NCBI GenBank assembly: GCA_964602985.1
Contig: CAZRTJ010000004.1
Coordinates: forward strand, 124,001-188,000
From: CAYZJB01 sp964602985
GTDB lineage: Bacteria > CLD3 > SB21
Length of the DNA stretch: 64,000 bases
Direction of reading: 5' to 3'
Position numbers and translations under genes: made by a program. Position 1 is the first letter of the stretch; each line of letters begins with the position of its first letter. Positions 35,263-43,136 of this stretch are shown piece after piece. The notes beneath the pieces are model-generated. The model saw only the letters and a list, made by a program, of their open reading frames with translations, was not told the DNA's origin and made no database searches.

Positions 35263-35850
35263 TTACTCCAGCTCGATATCGTATTGGCTGAGCAAGCCAT
35301 GCACGCCGCTCAGTGAAAACTTGGCTTTACGGATCTGATTTCGTTCGGGATCGATCGTGTACTGAAAAGACGTTCGAAAATCGCACTGGACCAAACGGGT
35401 CTTCTGAAATCGGGCTCTCGACAGATCGCATCGATCGAAGAGAGACCGGCTGAGGTCCGCCTCTTCAAAATCCGTTTCCTTCAGGATGCAGTTGCGAAAT
35501 GTCGTTTTCTTCAATTTCAATTTCCGAAAAGACGACAAGGTCAGATCGACGTTTTCGAAGGTTGCGGAGAACAGGGACTTGTTGGACTTGTCCAATTCCA
35601 GCCCGACCAGTTTGGAATCGACAAACACGACTTCTCGAAGTGTCGTCTGCGACGTAGGAGCGAGGCTCAGATCGCAATTTCGAAACTCACACTCCACAAA
35701 CTGCCGTTCGGATAGATCCACCCTGGAGAAATTGCAGTGCAGAAATCGACACGATTCAAACTGATCGGCAGGCAGTTCCTCCCGCGTGAAATCCACTCGT
35801 TCAAACAGTTCCGCCTCGATGAGCCGGATATCCAGGGAGCGAGTCGTCAT
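35263..35850 (-). CDS. Pentapeptide repeat protein, Qnr/McbG-like
   Basis: The 195-residue product is made almost wholly of A(D/N)LxF-type pentapeptide repeats (FERVDF, SCRFLHCNFSRVDL, ECEFRNCDL, EADLSRSLFDRCDL). It ends FSLSGVHGLLSQYDIELE, which resembles the C-terminal latch of Qnr/McbG-type DNA-mimic proteins. Some such proteins protect gyrase; resistance activity is not implied by sequence alone. The ATG at 35850 begins the repeat domain but has no good ribosome site. Confidence 0.88.
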   Translation of the reverse strand: MTTRSLDIRLIEAELFERVDFTREELPADQFESCRFLHCNFSRVDLSERQFVECEFRNCDLSLAPTSQTTLREVVFVDSKLVGLELDKSNKSLFSATFENVDLTLSSFRKLKLKKTTFRNCILKETDFEEADLSRSLFDRCDLSRARFQKTRLVQCDFRTSFQYTIDPERNQIRKAKFSLSGVHGLLSQYDIELE

Positions 35851-35979
35851 GTGTGGCGCCGTCGATACCGTACGCGCGTTGCCGTGCGCGAAGGGATGGT
35901 ACGGAAAATCCCGACCTTTGGATTGTCGAGTTCGTCCAGGGAGAGGCTCACATCGACACAATTCTTGGACATGATCCCC

Positions 35980-36324
35980 TTACTGTGGAGACACTTCGCG
36001 TTTGTTCATCGCCAATTCCATCTTGCGTGCCGTAATCGAATAATGCGACGCCGACCACACCACCCGACCTTCGCGGATGACAAAGACTTGTGGGGACTCG
36101 TGACGAATGCCCACGCGAGCTTCGATTTCCCGGGACAGGGGTCGCTGGGCAATCACGTCCACGATATAGACCGGGACTTCGTTCCGCTCGGCGGCGAACC
36201 GGTCGACTTCTTCGTAGGCATAGGCGGACGTCCCACACGTGGGGCTGTGTTTGAACAGCACCGCCGAAGCGCTGCCGAGGATCCGCTGGATGTCCTCACT
36301 GGACTGTATAGCAAGAAGCCGCAT
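35980..36324 (-). CDS. ytxJ: Monothiol bacilliredoxin, YtxJ family
   Basis: The 114-residue thioredoxin-fold protein has the active-site segment VLFKHSPTCGTSAYAYEEVD with a single Cys (Cys30). VYIVDVIAQRPLSREIEARV and the cis-Pro strand SPQVFVIREGRVVWSASHYSIT are also diagnostic of YtxJ/BrxC. It removes bacillithiol from S-bacillithiolated proteins, implying that the organism uses bacillithiol or a relative. GGAAG precedes the ATG at 36324. Bacillithiol-transferase-like DinB genes occur at 53681, 57359 and 57833. Confidence 0.88.
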   Translation of the reverse strand: MRLLAIQSSEDIQRILGSASAVLFKHSPTCGTSAYAYEEVDRFAAERNEVPVYIVDVIAQRPLSREIEARVGIRHESPQVFVIREGRVVWSASHYSITARKMELAMNKREVSPQ

Positions 36325-36368
36325 GCTCTTCCTTCGCTTTACTACCATGCAACCCGTTTTGACGAATT

Positions 36369-37388
36369 CTATTCCGCCGTCATTCCGATCAGGGGGCTGT
36401 CGGCGCGCAAGTACGGAGTCAGTTCATCGAACCGGATTCCGACCAGACCGTCCGGTTCGTAGACGATCAGCGCGTGCGGGAGACCCCATGAAAAAGAAAA
36501 CCACAATCCGTATCCCGATTGCACGGAAAATGTTTGCAAGTGTTGTTCCTGGAATTCCCTTCCTTCGAAGTAGTCGCGAACATCCGCATTTCCGTCTTGC
36601 GCTGCCTCAGACAGTTTTTGACCCGCTCTCGATTGTAGTTCGGATCGGATTTGTTCGATCAGAGGTCCGACTTTCTGCATGTCGAGCAGATCGCCGATTC
36701 CAAGCTTTCTCGCGCGTCTCAGATCATAATTCACTCGTTCCTCCCACACGGACAGGTGCGCGCCCATTCCTTCCAGCGTGAAGACGACGCTGAAGATATA
36801 CCGTTGGTTGCACAGCACTTGTCCGCTCATGGAAACGACCCCCATGGGGTACGACTCCGACGTAAATTTCTTTCGAATGTCATCCTCCGATTCGCCTGTA
36901 AGTTTCTGCAGGGAAATGAGTTCGTTCAGTCCGTGTTCCACCTGCACATTGGGAGAGGTCACACGGCACACATGGAACGGGTCGGCCGGAGCGCTCAACG
37001 TTTCCATTTCATAGTGCACGTCGGACGGGAAGAATTCGCCGTCGTTCTCTTTCGAGACAGTCAATATTGCCGAAAGGGATTTCCCTTTTGGACTGATCCA
37101 TTGACCCGCGAACGATCCATCTCTGGCAAAGCGGCCGCGGAAGGATCCGGTCTGCGTGCCTGTATCGTCAAATTCCTTCAGTTCGGCGCTCCCGTTCGAC
37201 TCGATCCAACCGCTCAATTTGATGAGCGTGCCGATTTTGCGGTACAGATAATTTCCGCGAGCCGATGTTCCGTCCCGGAAGATCAACATCTTGATCGGAT
37301 ACTTGCCGTCCAGACTGCCTTCCAGCAGAACACGTTCTTGCGCGGCCAGAGTCAGCGAAATGCATAAAAGGAGAAGCAGTGATTTCAC
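36369..37388 (-). CDS. Exported protein of unknown function, DUF3298-like end
   Basis: The 339-residue product has a signal peptide (SLLLLLCISLTLAAQ). An N-terminal beta-rich half (20-105) has a GKYPIKMLIFRDGTSARGNYLYRK pattern and SGWIESNGSAELKEF. A C-terminal half includes YIFSVVFTLEGMGAHLSVWEERVNYDL and HALIVYEPDGLVGIRF..ELTPYL, recalling RsiV/DUF3298 domains. GTG start overlaps the Mo-hydroxylase stop (GTGA), with AAGGAG upstream. No enzyme activity can be proposed. Confidence 0.7.
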   Translation of the reverse strand: MKSLLLLLCISLTLAAQERVLLEGSLDGKYPIKMLIFRDGTSARGNYLYRKIGTLIKLSGWIESNGSAELKEFDDTGTQTGSFRGRFARDGSFAGQWISPKGKSLSAILTVSKENDGEFFPSDVHYEMETLSAPADPFHVCRVTSPNVQVEHGLNELISLQKLTGESEDDIRKKFTSESYPMGVVSMSGQVLCNQRYIFSVVFTLEGMGAHLSVWEERVNYDLRRARKLGIGDLLDMQKVGPLIEQIRSELQSRAGQKLSEAAQDGNADVRDYFEGREFQEQHLQTFSVQSGYGLWFSFSWGLPHALIVYEPDGLVGIRFDELTPYLRADSPLIGMTAE

Positions 37389-39778
37389 GGGCGGTCACTC
37401 CTTTCGCAGGCCATCGCCAATTTCTTGGCGCCCACAGAACGCGTTTTCTTCTCGCCATCCTCACCCCGTTCGACGGCCTCTTTCGCTTCCAGCGCCTTCA
37501 GAATTTTCTCCGGCGTAAATGGAGTCGTATCCAGGCGGACGCCGATGGCGTGGTAGATGGCGTTGGCGATGGCAGGGATCGCGGCGTGAAGCGGGCCTTC
37601 GCCGGCCTCCTTGGCGCCAAACGGACCCTCCGGATCCACCGACTCGACGATGATCGCCTCGATTTCCGGAGTATCCAGGATCGTCGGGATTTTGTATTCC
37701 AGGATCGACGGATTGCGGTGCAGGCCGTTCTTGAAAAAGATATGTTCCTCGAACAACGCCTCGCCGACGCCCATGTAGACGCTGCCTTCGATCTGCCCCT
37801 CGACGATCAGCGGATTGAGCGCGCGGCCGCAGTCGTGCGCCGACCAGATTTTGTCCACACGGACCACGCCGGTCTCCGTATCGACGGTCACTTCCGCAAT
37901 GTGCGTGCTGAACGAATACGACGGCGAGGGACCGGCTCCGGAACCTTTGTACGTGCCACCGATTTTGGGCGGCTTGTAGCTACCGACTGCACCGAGCGTG
38001 CCATACGTCGATTCGGCGGCGTCGACCACTTTGATAAAATCGAGATACTTCATCGGATCGGATTTCGAAAAAATGATCCGCTTGCCGCAGTCCAGATCGT
38101 CGCACGGCACGCCGAGTTTCTTACTGGCCGCCTCGAAGAGCATCGTCCTCAACCGCTCCGCCGCCTGGATGCATGCATTGCCGGCCATGAACGTCACGCG
38201 GCTCGAATAACTGCCGAGATCCACGGGCGTCAGGTGCGTATCGGTCTGGCAGACATGTACGTCACCGACTTCGACGCCGAGAATTTCCGCGGTCACATAA
38301 GCGAGCATGCTGTCCGATCCCTGCCCGATGTCCGAGGCGCCGCAGAAGACCGTGACGCCGCCACCCCGGTCGATTTTAATCTGCACACCGGCGTGCGGCA
38401 TCTCGTTCCAGATGATCGCCTTGCCCGCGCCGCTGATGTACGTGCTTGCCGCGACGCCGATGCCCTTTCGGATGGCGGAAACCTGTCCGGCAAAGGCCTG
38501 GCGTTTTTTCTTCCATTCTGATTTGTCACGCGTGCGTTCGAGACAGTCGTTGATTCCGCACGATGTGATACGGAACGAATTGACCGTCAAGCTGTTGGGC
38601 TTGACCGTATTTTTCAGGCGCATCTCGATGGGATCGAGGCCGAGTTTTTCTGCGATCTTGTCCAACTGACATTCCATGGCGAACCGAGGCTGGACTGCGC
38701 CATGTCCGCGTTTGGGTCCGCCGGCAGGTTTGTTCGTGTAGATCCGGTATCCGTCGAACTTGAATGCGGGGCAATTGTAAGGCAAGGTCAGAAATACGCC
38801 GGAATAGTACGTCGTGACGAGACCGTAACTGCCGAACGCGCCGCCGTCGAGGAACGTCTTGATGTGTACGGCGGTGAGACTGCCGTCTTTGCGGACGCCC
38901 GTCTTCAAGATCATCTTCATCGCCTGCCGACCCCGGTGCGCATAGAAGACCTCTTCGCGGTTGTAGAGGAATTTCACCGGCCGGCCAGTTTTCTTCGACA
39001 ACCACGCCGCGCAAAATTCCAGCGCAAACGGTTCCGACTTGCCGCCGTATCCGGCGCCGATGTGCGGCTTGATGACGCGGATGTGACTGCGCGGCATGTT
39101 CAAAACCTTGGCGAGGGCGACGTGGAGATAGTGCGGCGTTTGAGTCGAAGACCAAATCGTCAGATGTCCGTCGGTGGTGCACTGGGCCAGCGCGCAGTGC
39201 GGCTCCATGGGGACGTGCGTATTGCCTTCGAAGAAATATTCATTTTCCATCACCAGATCGGCGGATTCGAAGCCTCGTTCCAACGCGCCAAATTCCTGAT
39301 GAACTTCCTTCATCACGTTCGCGGTCTTGGAGTGGTCGTGGATTTTCGGAAGATCGTCGCGGAAGCCATCCTCGATCGACAGACAGGGTTCGAGAATTTC
39401 GTATTCAACCCGAATCAATTCGCACGCACGCTCGGCCGTTTCTTCGTCAATCGCGGCGACCGCGGCGACGGGATCGCCAATGTATCGGACTTTGTCAATG
39501 GCGAGAGCGGTTTCATCCTGCGAGGCGGGCAGGACGCCGAATTTTTCAGGCAATTCCGCTCCGACCATCACGCCCTTCACTCCCGGAAGCGCTTCGGCCG
39601 CGGACGTGTCGATCGACCGGATGACGGCGTGAGGGTGCGGACTGCGCAGTAGTTTGCCGACCAGCATGTTGGGAAGCATCAGATCATCGACGAACAACGC
39701 GCTGCCATTGGCTTTTTCGAAACCCTCGATTTTCGGCAGGCGTTGTCCGATGATCGTCAGGTTGTCCTTTTTCGGCAT
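37385..39778 (-). CDS. Molybdenum hydroxylase large subunit (xanthine dehydrogenase / 4-hydroxybenzoyl-CoA reductase alpha type)
   Basis: The 797-residue molybdopterin subunit has an N-terminal a/b-hammerhead domain (PKIEGFEKANGSALFVDDL) and the Mo-pterin-binding segments IGAGYGGKSEPFA and GGGPKRGHG-like PAGGPKRGHGAVQ. It also has GASDIGQGSDSMLAYVTAE and the C-terminal EGPFGAKEAGEGP loop with the catalytic Glu. SYSSRVTFMAGNA is closest in my memory to 4-hydroxybenzoyl-CoA reductase HcrA. It hydroxylates or reduces an aromatic, purine or aldehyde substrate at Mo. The [2Fe-2S] subunit is encoded three genes upstream (42585) and no FAD subunit is in the window. AGGA lies 8 bases before the ATG. 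Confidence 0.9.
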   Translation of the reverse strand: MPKKDNLTIIGQRLPKIEGFEKANGSALFVDDLMLPNMLVGKLLRSPHPHAVIRSIDTSAAEALPGVKGVMVGAELPEKFGVLPASQDETALAIDKVRYIGDPVAAVAAIDEETAERACELIRVEYEILEPCLSIEDGFRDDLPKIHDHSKTANVMKEVHQEFGALERGFESADLVMENEYFFEGNTHVPMEPHCALAQCTTDGHLTIWSSTQTPHYLHVALAKVLNMPRSHIRVIKPHIGAGYGGKSEPFALEFCAAWLSKKTGRPVKFLYNREEVFYAHRGRQAMKMILKTGVRKDGSLTAVHIKTFLDGGAFGSYGLVTTYYSGVFLTLPYNCPAFKFDGYRIYTNKPAGGPKRGHGAVQPRFAMECQLDKIAEKLGLDPIEMRLKNTVKPNSLTVNSFRITSCGINDCLERTRDKSEWKKKRQAFAGQVSAIRKGIGVAASTYISGAGKAIIWNEMPHAGVQIKIDRGGGVTVFCGASDIGQGSDSMLAYVTAEILGVEVGDVHVCQTDTHLTPVDLGSYSSRVTFMAGNACIQAAERLRTMLFEAASKKLGVPCDDLDCGKRIIFSKSDPMKYLDFIKVVDAAESTYGTLGAVGSYKPPKIGGTYKGSGAGPSPSYSFSTHIAEVTVDTETGVVRVDKIWSAHDCGRALNPLIVEGQIEGSVYMGVGEALFEEHIFFKNGLHRNPSILEYKIPTILDTPEIEAIIVESVDPEGPFGAKEAGEGPLHAAIPAIANAIYHAIGVRLDTTPFTPEKILKALEAKEAVERGEDGEKKTRSVGAKKLAMACERSDRP

Positions 39779-39787
39779 GGAAATGTC

Positions 39788-40243
39788 CTATCTGAATCTT
39801 TGTATGTACGTCGAGAGATTGTCTGCGATGGAAAGCAACTCAGGCGTCAAACGGATCGTGGCTTCCAGAATCTGACTTGGATTTTCAATAATGTACTGGT
39901 GGCTGATGTCGTTGCGAAGGTCACGAATGTTGCGCAATGTGACCGCGGAGTTAACCAAACCGCGTTTTTCCGCGCGTTGAATCCGATCCAGGAGGGAGCC
40001 TCTTTCTTCGCGTTCGAGCGCATCCAGGAGGGGAAGAAGCTTTTGTGTCAGCAAGTCGGCGGCACGCGAAAATCGGGCGGTAAACGCTTCGATCGATTCC
40101 AAGACATCGTCGTCAAATGGCCCGCTCGTTCTGCGCTGGGCGATTTTCTCAAAGGACGAACGCAGGACAGCAATGGATCGCATGAAAGTATCCATCTGAG
40201 TTTCCAACTCCTGCTGGAGGAGTCTGTCACGATCCGTGGTCAT
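39788..40243 (-). CDS. HEPN-domain toxin (HepT-like)
   Basis: The 151-residue all-helical protein has the catalytic RNDISH (RNxxxH) motif near residue 110 within TLRNIRDLRNDISHQYI, the signature of HEPN RNases of MNT/HEPN toxin-antitoxin pairs. Helix 1 (LLQQELETQMDTFMRSIAVL) and SFEKIAQ match the family layout. Its ATG overlaps (ATGA) the ancestral stop of the upstream MNT gene, whose reading frame now ends 75 bases earlier. It ends 9 bases before the molybdenum hydroxylase start. Confidence 0.85.
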   Translation of the reverse strand: MTTDRDRLLQQELETQMDTFMRSIAVLRSSFEKIAQRRTSGPFDDDVLESIEAFTARFSRAADLLTQKLLPLLDALEREERGSLLDRIQRAEKRGLVNSAVTLRNIRDLRNDISHQYIIENPSQILEATIRLTPELLSIADNLSTYIQRFR

Positions 40244-40317
40244 ACTTCCACGGCGTCCAGCATCGCCAGTTGTCCAAACGACGATGGCCGATTTTTGTTC
40301 TCACAGACAATGTCGAT
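40240..40317 (-). pseudogene. Cut-off 3' end of the MNT antitoxin gene
   Basis: Twenty-five open codons and a TGA follow the premature TAA in the same frame. The coding appearance and the ATGA junction with the HEPN gene show that this was the original end of the antitoxin gene. Confidence 0.75.
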
Positions 40318-40527
40318 TTATTGTTCACCCAGTCGATCTTCGAGTTCGTGAATCAAGTCCCAGCGGGTGGTTCGAGGAACGGCGCCGTCCGCCAGGATCA
40401 GCAAGTCGATATCGCCTCCCCGTTTGTCATCGTCGACGCGACTGCCAAACAGGTACGCCTTGCCCGAAGGCAGGATTTTTTGGACCGCCTCGCGGATCGC
40501 GGTTCGCTCTTCTTGCGTGAGTCGCAT
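40318..40527 (-). CDS. MNT-type nucleotidyltransferase antitoxin, truncated by in-frame TAA
   Basis: The 69-residue product carries the minimal nucleotidyltransferase core: AYLFGSRVDDDKRGGDIDLL (GSx10DxD) then WDLIHELEDRLGEQ. It stops at TAA (40318-40320). The same frame continues IDIVCENKNRPSS, FGQLAMLDAVEV to a TGA at 40240, which overlaps the HEPN start by ATGA. The missing tail is the usual IDIV strand of MNT proteins. So one codon, likely AAA, seems to have become TAA. MNT partners neutralise HEPN toxins, often by AMPylation. It starts 9 bases after the S46 peptidase. Confidence 0.85.
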   Translation of the reverse strand: MRLTQEERTAIREAVQKILPSGKAYLFGSRVDDDKRGGDIDLLILADGAVPRTTRWDLIHELEDRLGEQ

Positions 40528-40536
40528 CGGATTCCG

Positions 40537-42588
40537 TTATTTTCGTTTGCCTTCCAATTCATCGGCGACATCGTTCAAGTCGTAGATGGATCGCAGGGCC
40601 ATGAGCATGCCGGAGGTGTGATTCGAAATGGCGCGTCCGGTCTCTTCGTTGTAAATGAAGTTTCCAACCAATCCTTCGACGTTGCTGTCGTGGATCAGTC
40701 CGACGACTTCTCCTTCGCGATTGATGACGGGGCTCCCGGAGTTTCCTCCGATGATGTCGAGCGTGGCGGCAAAATTGGAAGGCGTGGACAAATCCAATTT
40801 GTCTTTGCGATCCCAGTATCGCTGGGGAATGTCAAACGGCGGGCGATTCCCAAAGCTGAGGGCGCGATCAAATAATCCGTACCACGTAGTGACGGCCGGC
40901 TGCAGAGTGTGATTGCCTGCATATCCCTGGAGCGTGCCGAAAGCCAACCGAAGAGTGAATGTGGCGTCCGGGTACTGATCGCGGCCGTAGACGGCGAACC
41001 GAGCTTTTCCGATGCGTTCGGAAGCGCTGGCGAGACGCGCCTGAACCTGCTGGGCATAGGCCGCCGAAGTCTCTCGCAGAATGGGACGGACCTCGACCGC
41101 CAGACGGATCAGCGGATCGGAGTTTTCAGCAAGCGATGAGGCGTCCGCGGACAGAATTTGTTTGCGGAATTCGATGTCGTCCATGCGCGTGGCGGCGATC
41201 CATTCCTTCGCCGCATCGGAAGGAGTCTTGCCGTTCAGGACGATCTTGACAAGCGGGTCGTCCGCGCCAAGTTCGTCCAGACTGCCCTGGAAGGACGACG
41301 CCATCAGCGCCTGGCTGAGATCACGGGACGGCACTGCCGGGGACAATAGTTCCCGCATTCGAGACGCCCGTTGTGACTCGTTCATCGATTCCCGATTGTG
41401 GACGAAATTGACCAGGTCCAGAGCGAGTGAGGCCAAGGTGCCGGAAGGAATCGCGCGAAAGACCTGCAGCGGGATCAGGCCACGACGATCTTTTTCGGCC
41501 GAGGCAATTTCGTCCCAGGCTGATCCGTATTCCTTTTGCCAATCCTTCTGTTTGTCGACGGAAGCGCGGAAGGCGTTTTCGCTGTCAATTTTCTTTTGGA
41601 AGAGCGCGCGGTCCCGCAGGCCCTGCAGATATCCGCCGATGGCTTTGATGCCGTTCTCGGTGCCGCTGATCGGGCCGGTGGTCAGTGAGGCCTGGGATTC
41701 GCCGCGCGCGGCAAAATCCTGCAGGGTCTGGAGACGGCGAAGCAGCATTCGCAACACGGCCGGGTAATACACGTCCCGTTGCGTCTCGAGCTGAGCGACC
41801 GTTTTCAGTCGTTCGGTTGTGCCGGGATGTCCGGCGACCATGACGAACTCTCCCTCTTTGGCGCCTTGGCTATTCCACTTCAGGTAGTGCGGAGTGTCCA
41901 GCGGCTTCCCGTTCTCATAGACTCGCACCAACGCCATATCCAATTCGTACCGGGGGTACGCGAAATTATCGTGTTTGCCTCCATAGAAGCCTATCTGTTG
42001 TTCAGCGGCAAACACGATGCGGACGTCCGTGTATTTCTTGTATCGATACAGCCAGTACTCACCGCCGTGGTAGAGCGTTACGATATCGGATCGAAGGCCG
42101 GTCTTCTGAACGCTTTCTTTTTGGATGGCATCCATTTCCGTTTGGCGGGCGGCGGCGGCAGAGCGCTCGTCCGTGGTTTTGGCAGTGGCCGCGGCGATAC
42201 GCGCGGTGACGTTTTCCATGGAGAGCAGCACATTGATCTCCAGATCCGGGCATTGGATTTCTTCCGCGGAGGAGTGCGCCATGTGTCCGGATTGCACGCG
42301 ATTGACTTCGGATGTTGTCAGCTTTTGCAATTGCCCGCGAATAACGTGTTGATTGGTCAGAACCAGTCCCTTCGGACTCACAAAGGCGCCGGACCCTCCG
42401 TCGTTCAATCGTACGCAAGACAACCGCACGTGATCGAGCCAGGTCTGCGTCGGAACAAATCCGTATTTTTCCTTCAGCCATTTCAAAGGAAGGTTGTCCA
42501 GCGTCCACATGCCTTCGTCGGCTCCTGCGGCCGCGACGGTGAGACAAACCAGAAACAGGGATCGCATCATCAGAGCCCGCATGATCAT
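40537..42588 (-). CDS. S46-family dipeptidyl peptidase (DPP7/DPP11-like)
   Basis: The 683-residue exported serine peptidase has a signal peptide (RSLFLVCLTVAAAGA). Next is DEGMWTLDNLPLKWLKEKYG, the S46 start motif, then catalytic His in GSGAFVSPKGLVLTNQHVI. VAGHPGTTERLKTVAQL follows, and catalytic Ser in DIIGGNSGSPVINREGEVVG (about residue 617). The C-terminal segment is DSNVEGLVGNFIYN. The family removes dipeptides from N-termini in the periplasm of Bacteroidota-like bacteria; the specificity residue of DPP11 versus DPP7 cannot be decided here. Its ATG overlaps (ATGA) the [2Fe-2S] subunit gene. Confidence 0.95.
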   Translation of the reverse strand: MIMRALMMRSLFLVCLTVAAAGADEGMWTLDNLPLKWLKEKYGFVPTQTWLDHVRLSCVRLNDGGSGAFVSPKGLVLTNQHVIRGQLQKLTTSEVNRVQSGHMAHSSAEEIQCPDLEINVLLSMENVTARIAAATAKTTDERSAAAARQTEMDAIQKESVQKTGLRSDIVTLYHGGEYWLYRYKKYTDVRIVFAAEQQIGFYGGKHDNFAYPRYELDMALVRVYENGKPLDTPHYLKWNSQGAKEGEFVMVAGHPGTTERLKTVAQLETQRDVYYPAVLRMLLRRLQTLQDFAARGESQASLTTGPISGTENGIKAIGGYLQGLRDRALFQKKIDSENAFRASVDKQKDWQKEYGSAWDEIASAEKDRRGLIPLQVFRAIPSGTLASLALDLVNFVHNRESMNESQRASRMRELLSPAVPSRDLSQALMASSFQGSLDELGADDPLVKIVLNGKTPSDAAKEWIAATRMDDIEFRKQILSADASSLAENSDPLIRLAVEVRPILRETSAAYAQQVQARLASASERIGKARFAVYGRDQYPDATFTLRLAFGTLQGYAGNHTLQPAVTTWYGLFDRALSFGNRPPFDIPQRYWDRKDKLDLSTPSNFAATLDIIGGNSGSPVINREGEVVGLIHDSNVEGLVGNFIYNEETGRAISNHTSGMLMALRSIYDLNDVADELEGKRK

Positions 42589-43058
42589 TGTGCCTTCATG
42601 GTTTCGACGGCCTCGCGCATGGCCGACAGGATTTTGGTATAGCCTGTGCAACGACAGATATTGCCGGAGAGTGCGCGCTTGATATCCTCGTCCGTCGGGT
42701 TTGGGTGATGATCCACCAGCCACTTCGCGACGACAATGAATCCCGGCGTGCAGTATCCGCATTGAGAAGCGCCGTGGTTATTCCACGCCACCTGAACCGG
42801 ATGGGGTTTGTCCGGTGGGGCGATGCCTTCGACCGTCGTGATGTCTTTGCCGATGCATTCCATCGCCAGTGTGATGCAGGACTGGATCGGCACGCCGTCC
42901 ACCATCACGGTGCAGGCTCCGCAGTCGCCGATGTCGCAGCCTTGTTTGGAGCCGGTCAGATGACAATCGTATCGCAACGCTTCCAGGAGCGTGCGGTTGG
43001 CGGGAACGGCTATTTCATACACATCGCCGTTCACTCGCAGGGTGATGATCTGTTTCAT
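42585..43058 (-). CDS. Molybdenum hydroxylase [2Fe-2S] subunit (HcrC/CoxS-like)
   Basis: The 157-residue product has a plant-type ferredoxin domain with GCDIGDCGACTV and a fourth Cys in VPIQSC. The C-terminal helical [2Fe-2S] domain has GASQCGYCTPGFIV and GNICRCTGYTKI. All eight cluster cysteines are present. It passes electrons between the Mo site and a FAD subunit or outside acceptor. Its large-subunit partner lies about 2.8 kb downstream at 37385, after an S46 peptidase and a HEPN/MNT pair. Confidence 0.95.
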   Translation of the reverse strand: MKQIITLRVNGDVYEIAVPANRTLLEALRYDCHLTGSKQGCDIGDCGACTVMVDGVPIQSCITLAMECIGKDITTVEGIAPPDKPHPVQVAWNNHGASQCGYCTPGFIVVAKWLVDHHPNPTDEDIKRALSGNICRCTGYTKILSAMREAVETMKAQ

Positions 43059-43136
43059 GCAATCCTTCGCGTACGTTGCCGTAGCATACTAAATGCGGCG
43101 AATAGTTGCAACGCCGGGGCGTCCTTCGGACGAGGA

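Noticed and set aside
37379..38521. 380-codon plus-strand frame over the molybdenum hydroxylase
   Set aside because: Antisense shadow of a gene with intact Mo-binding motifs.
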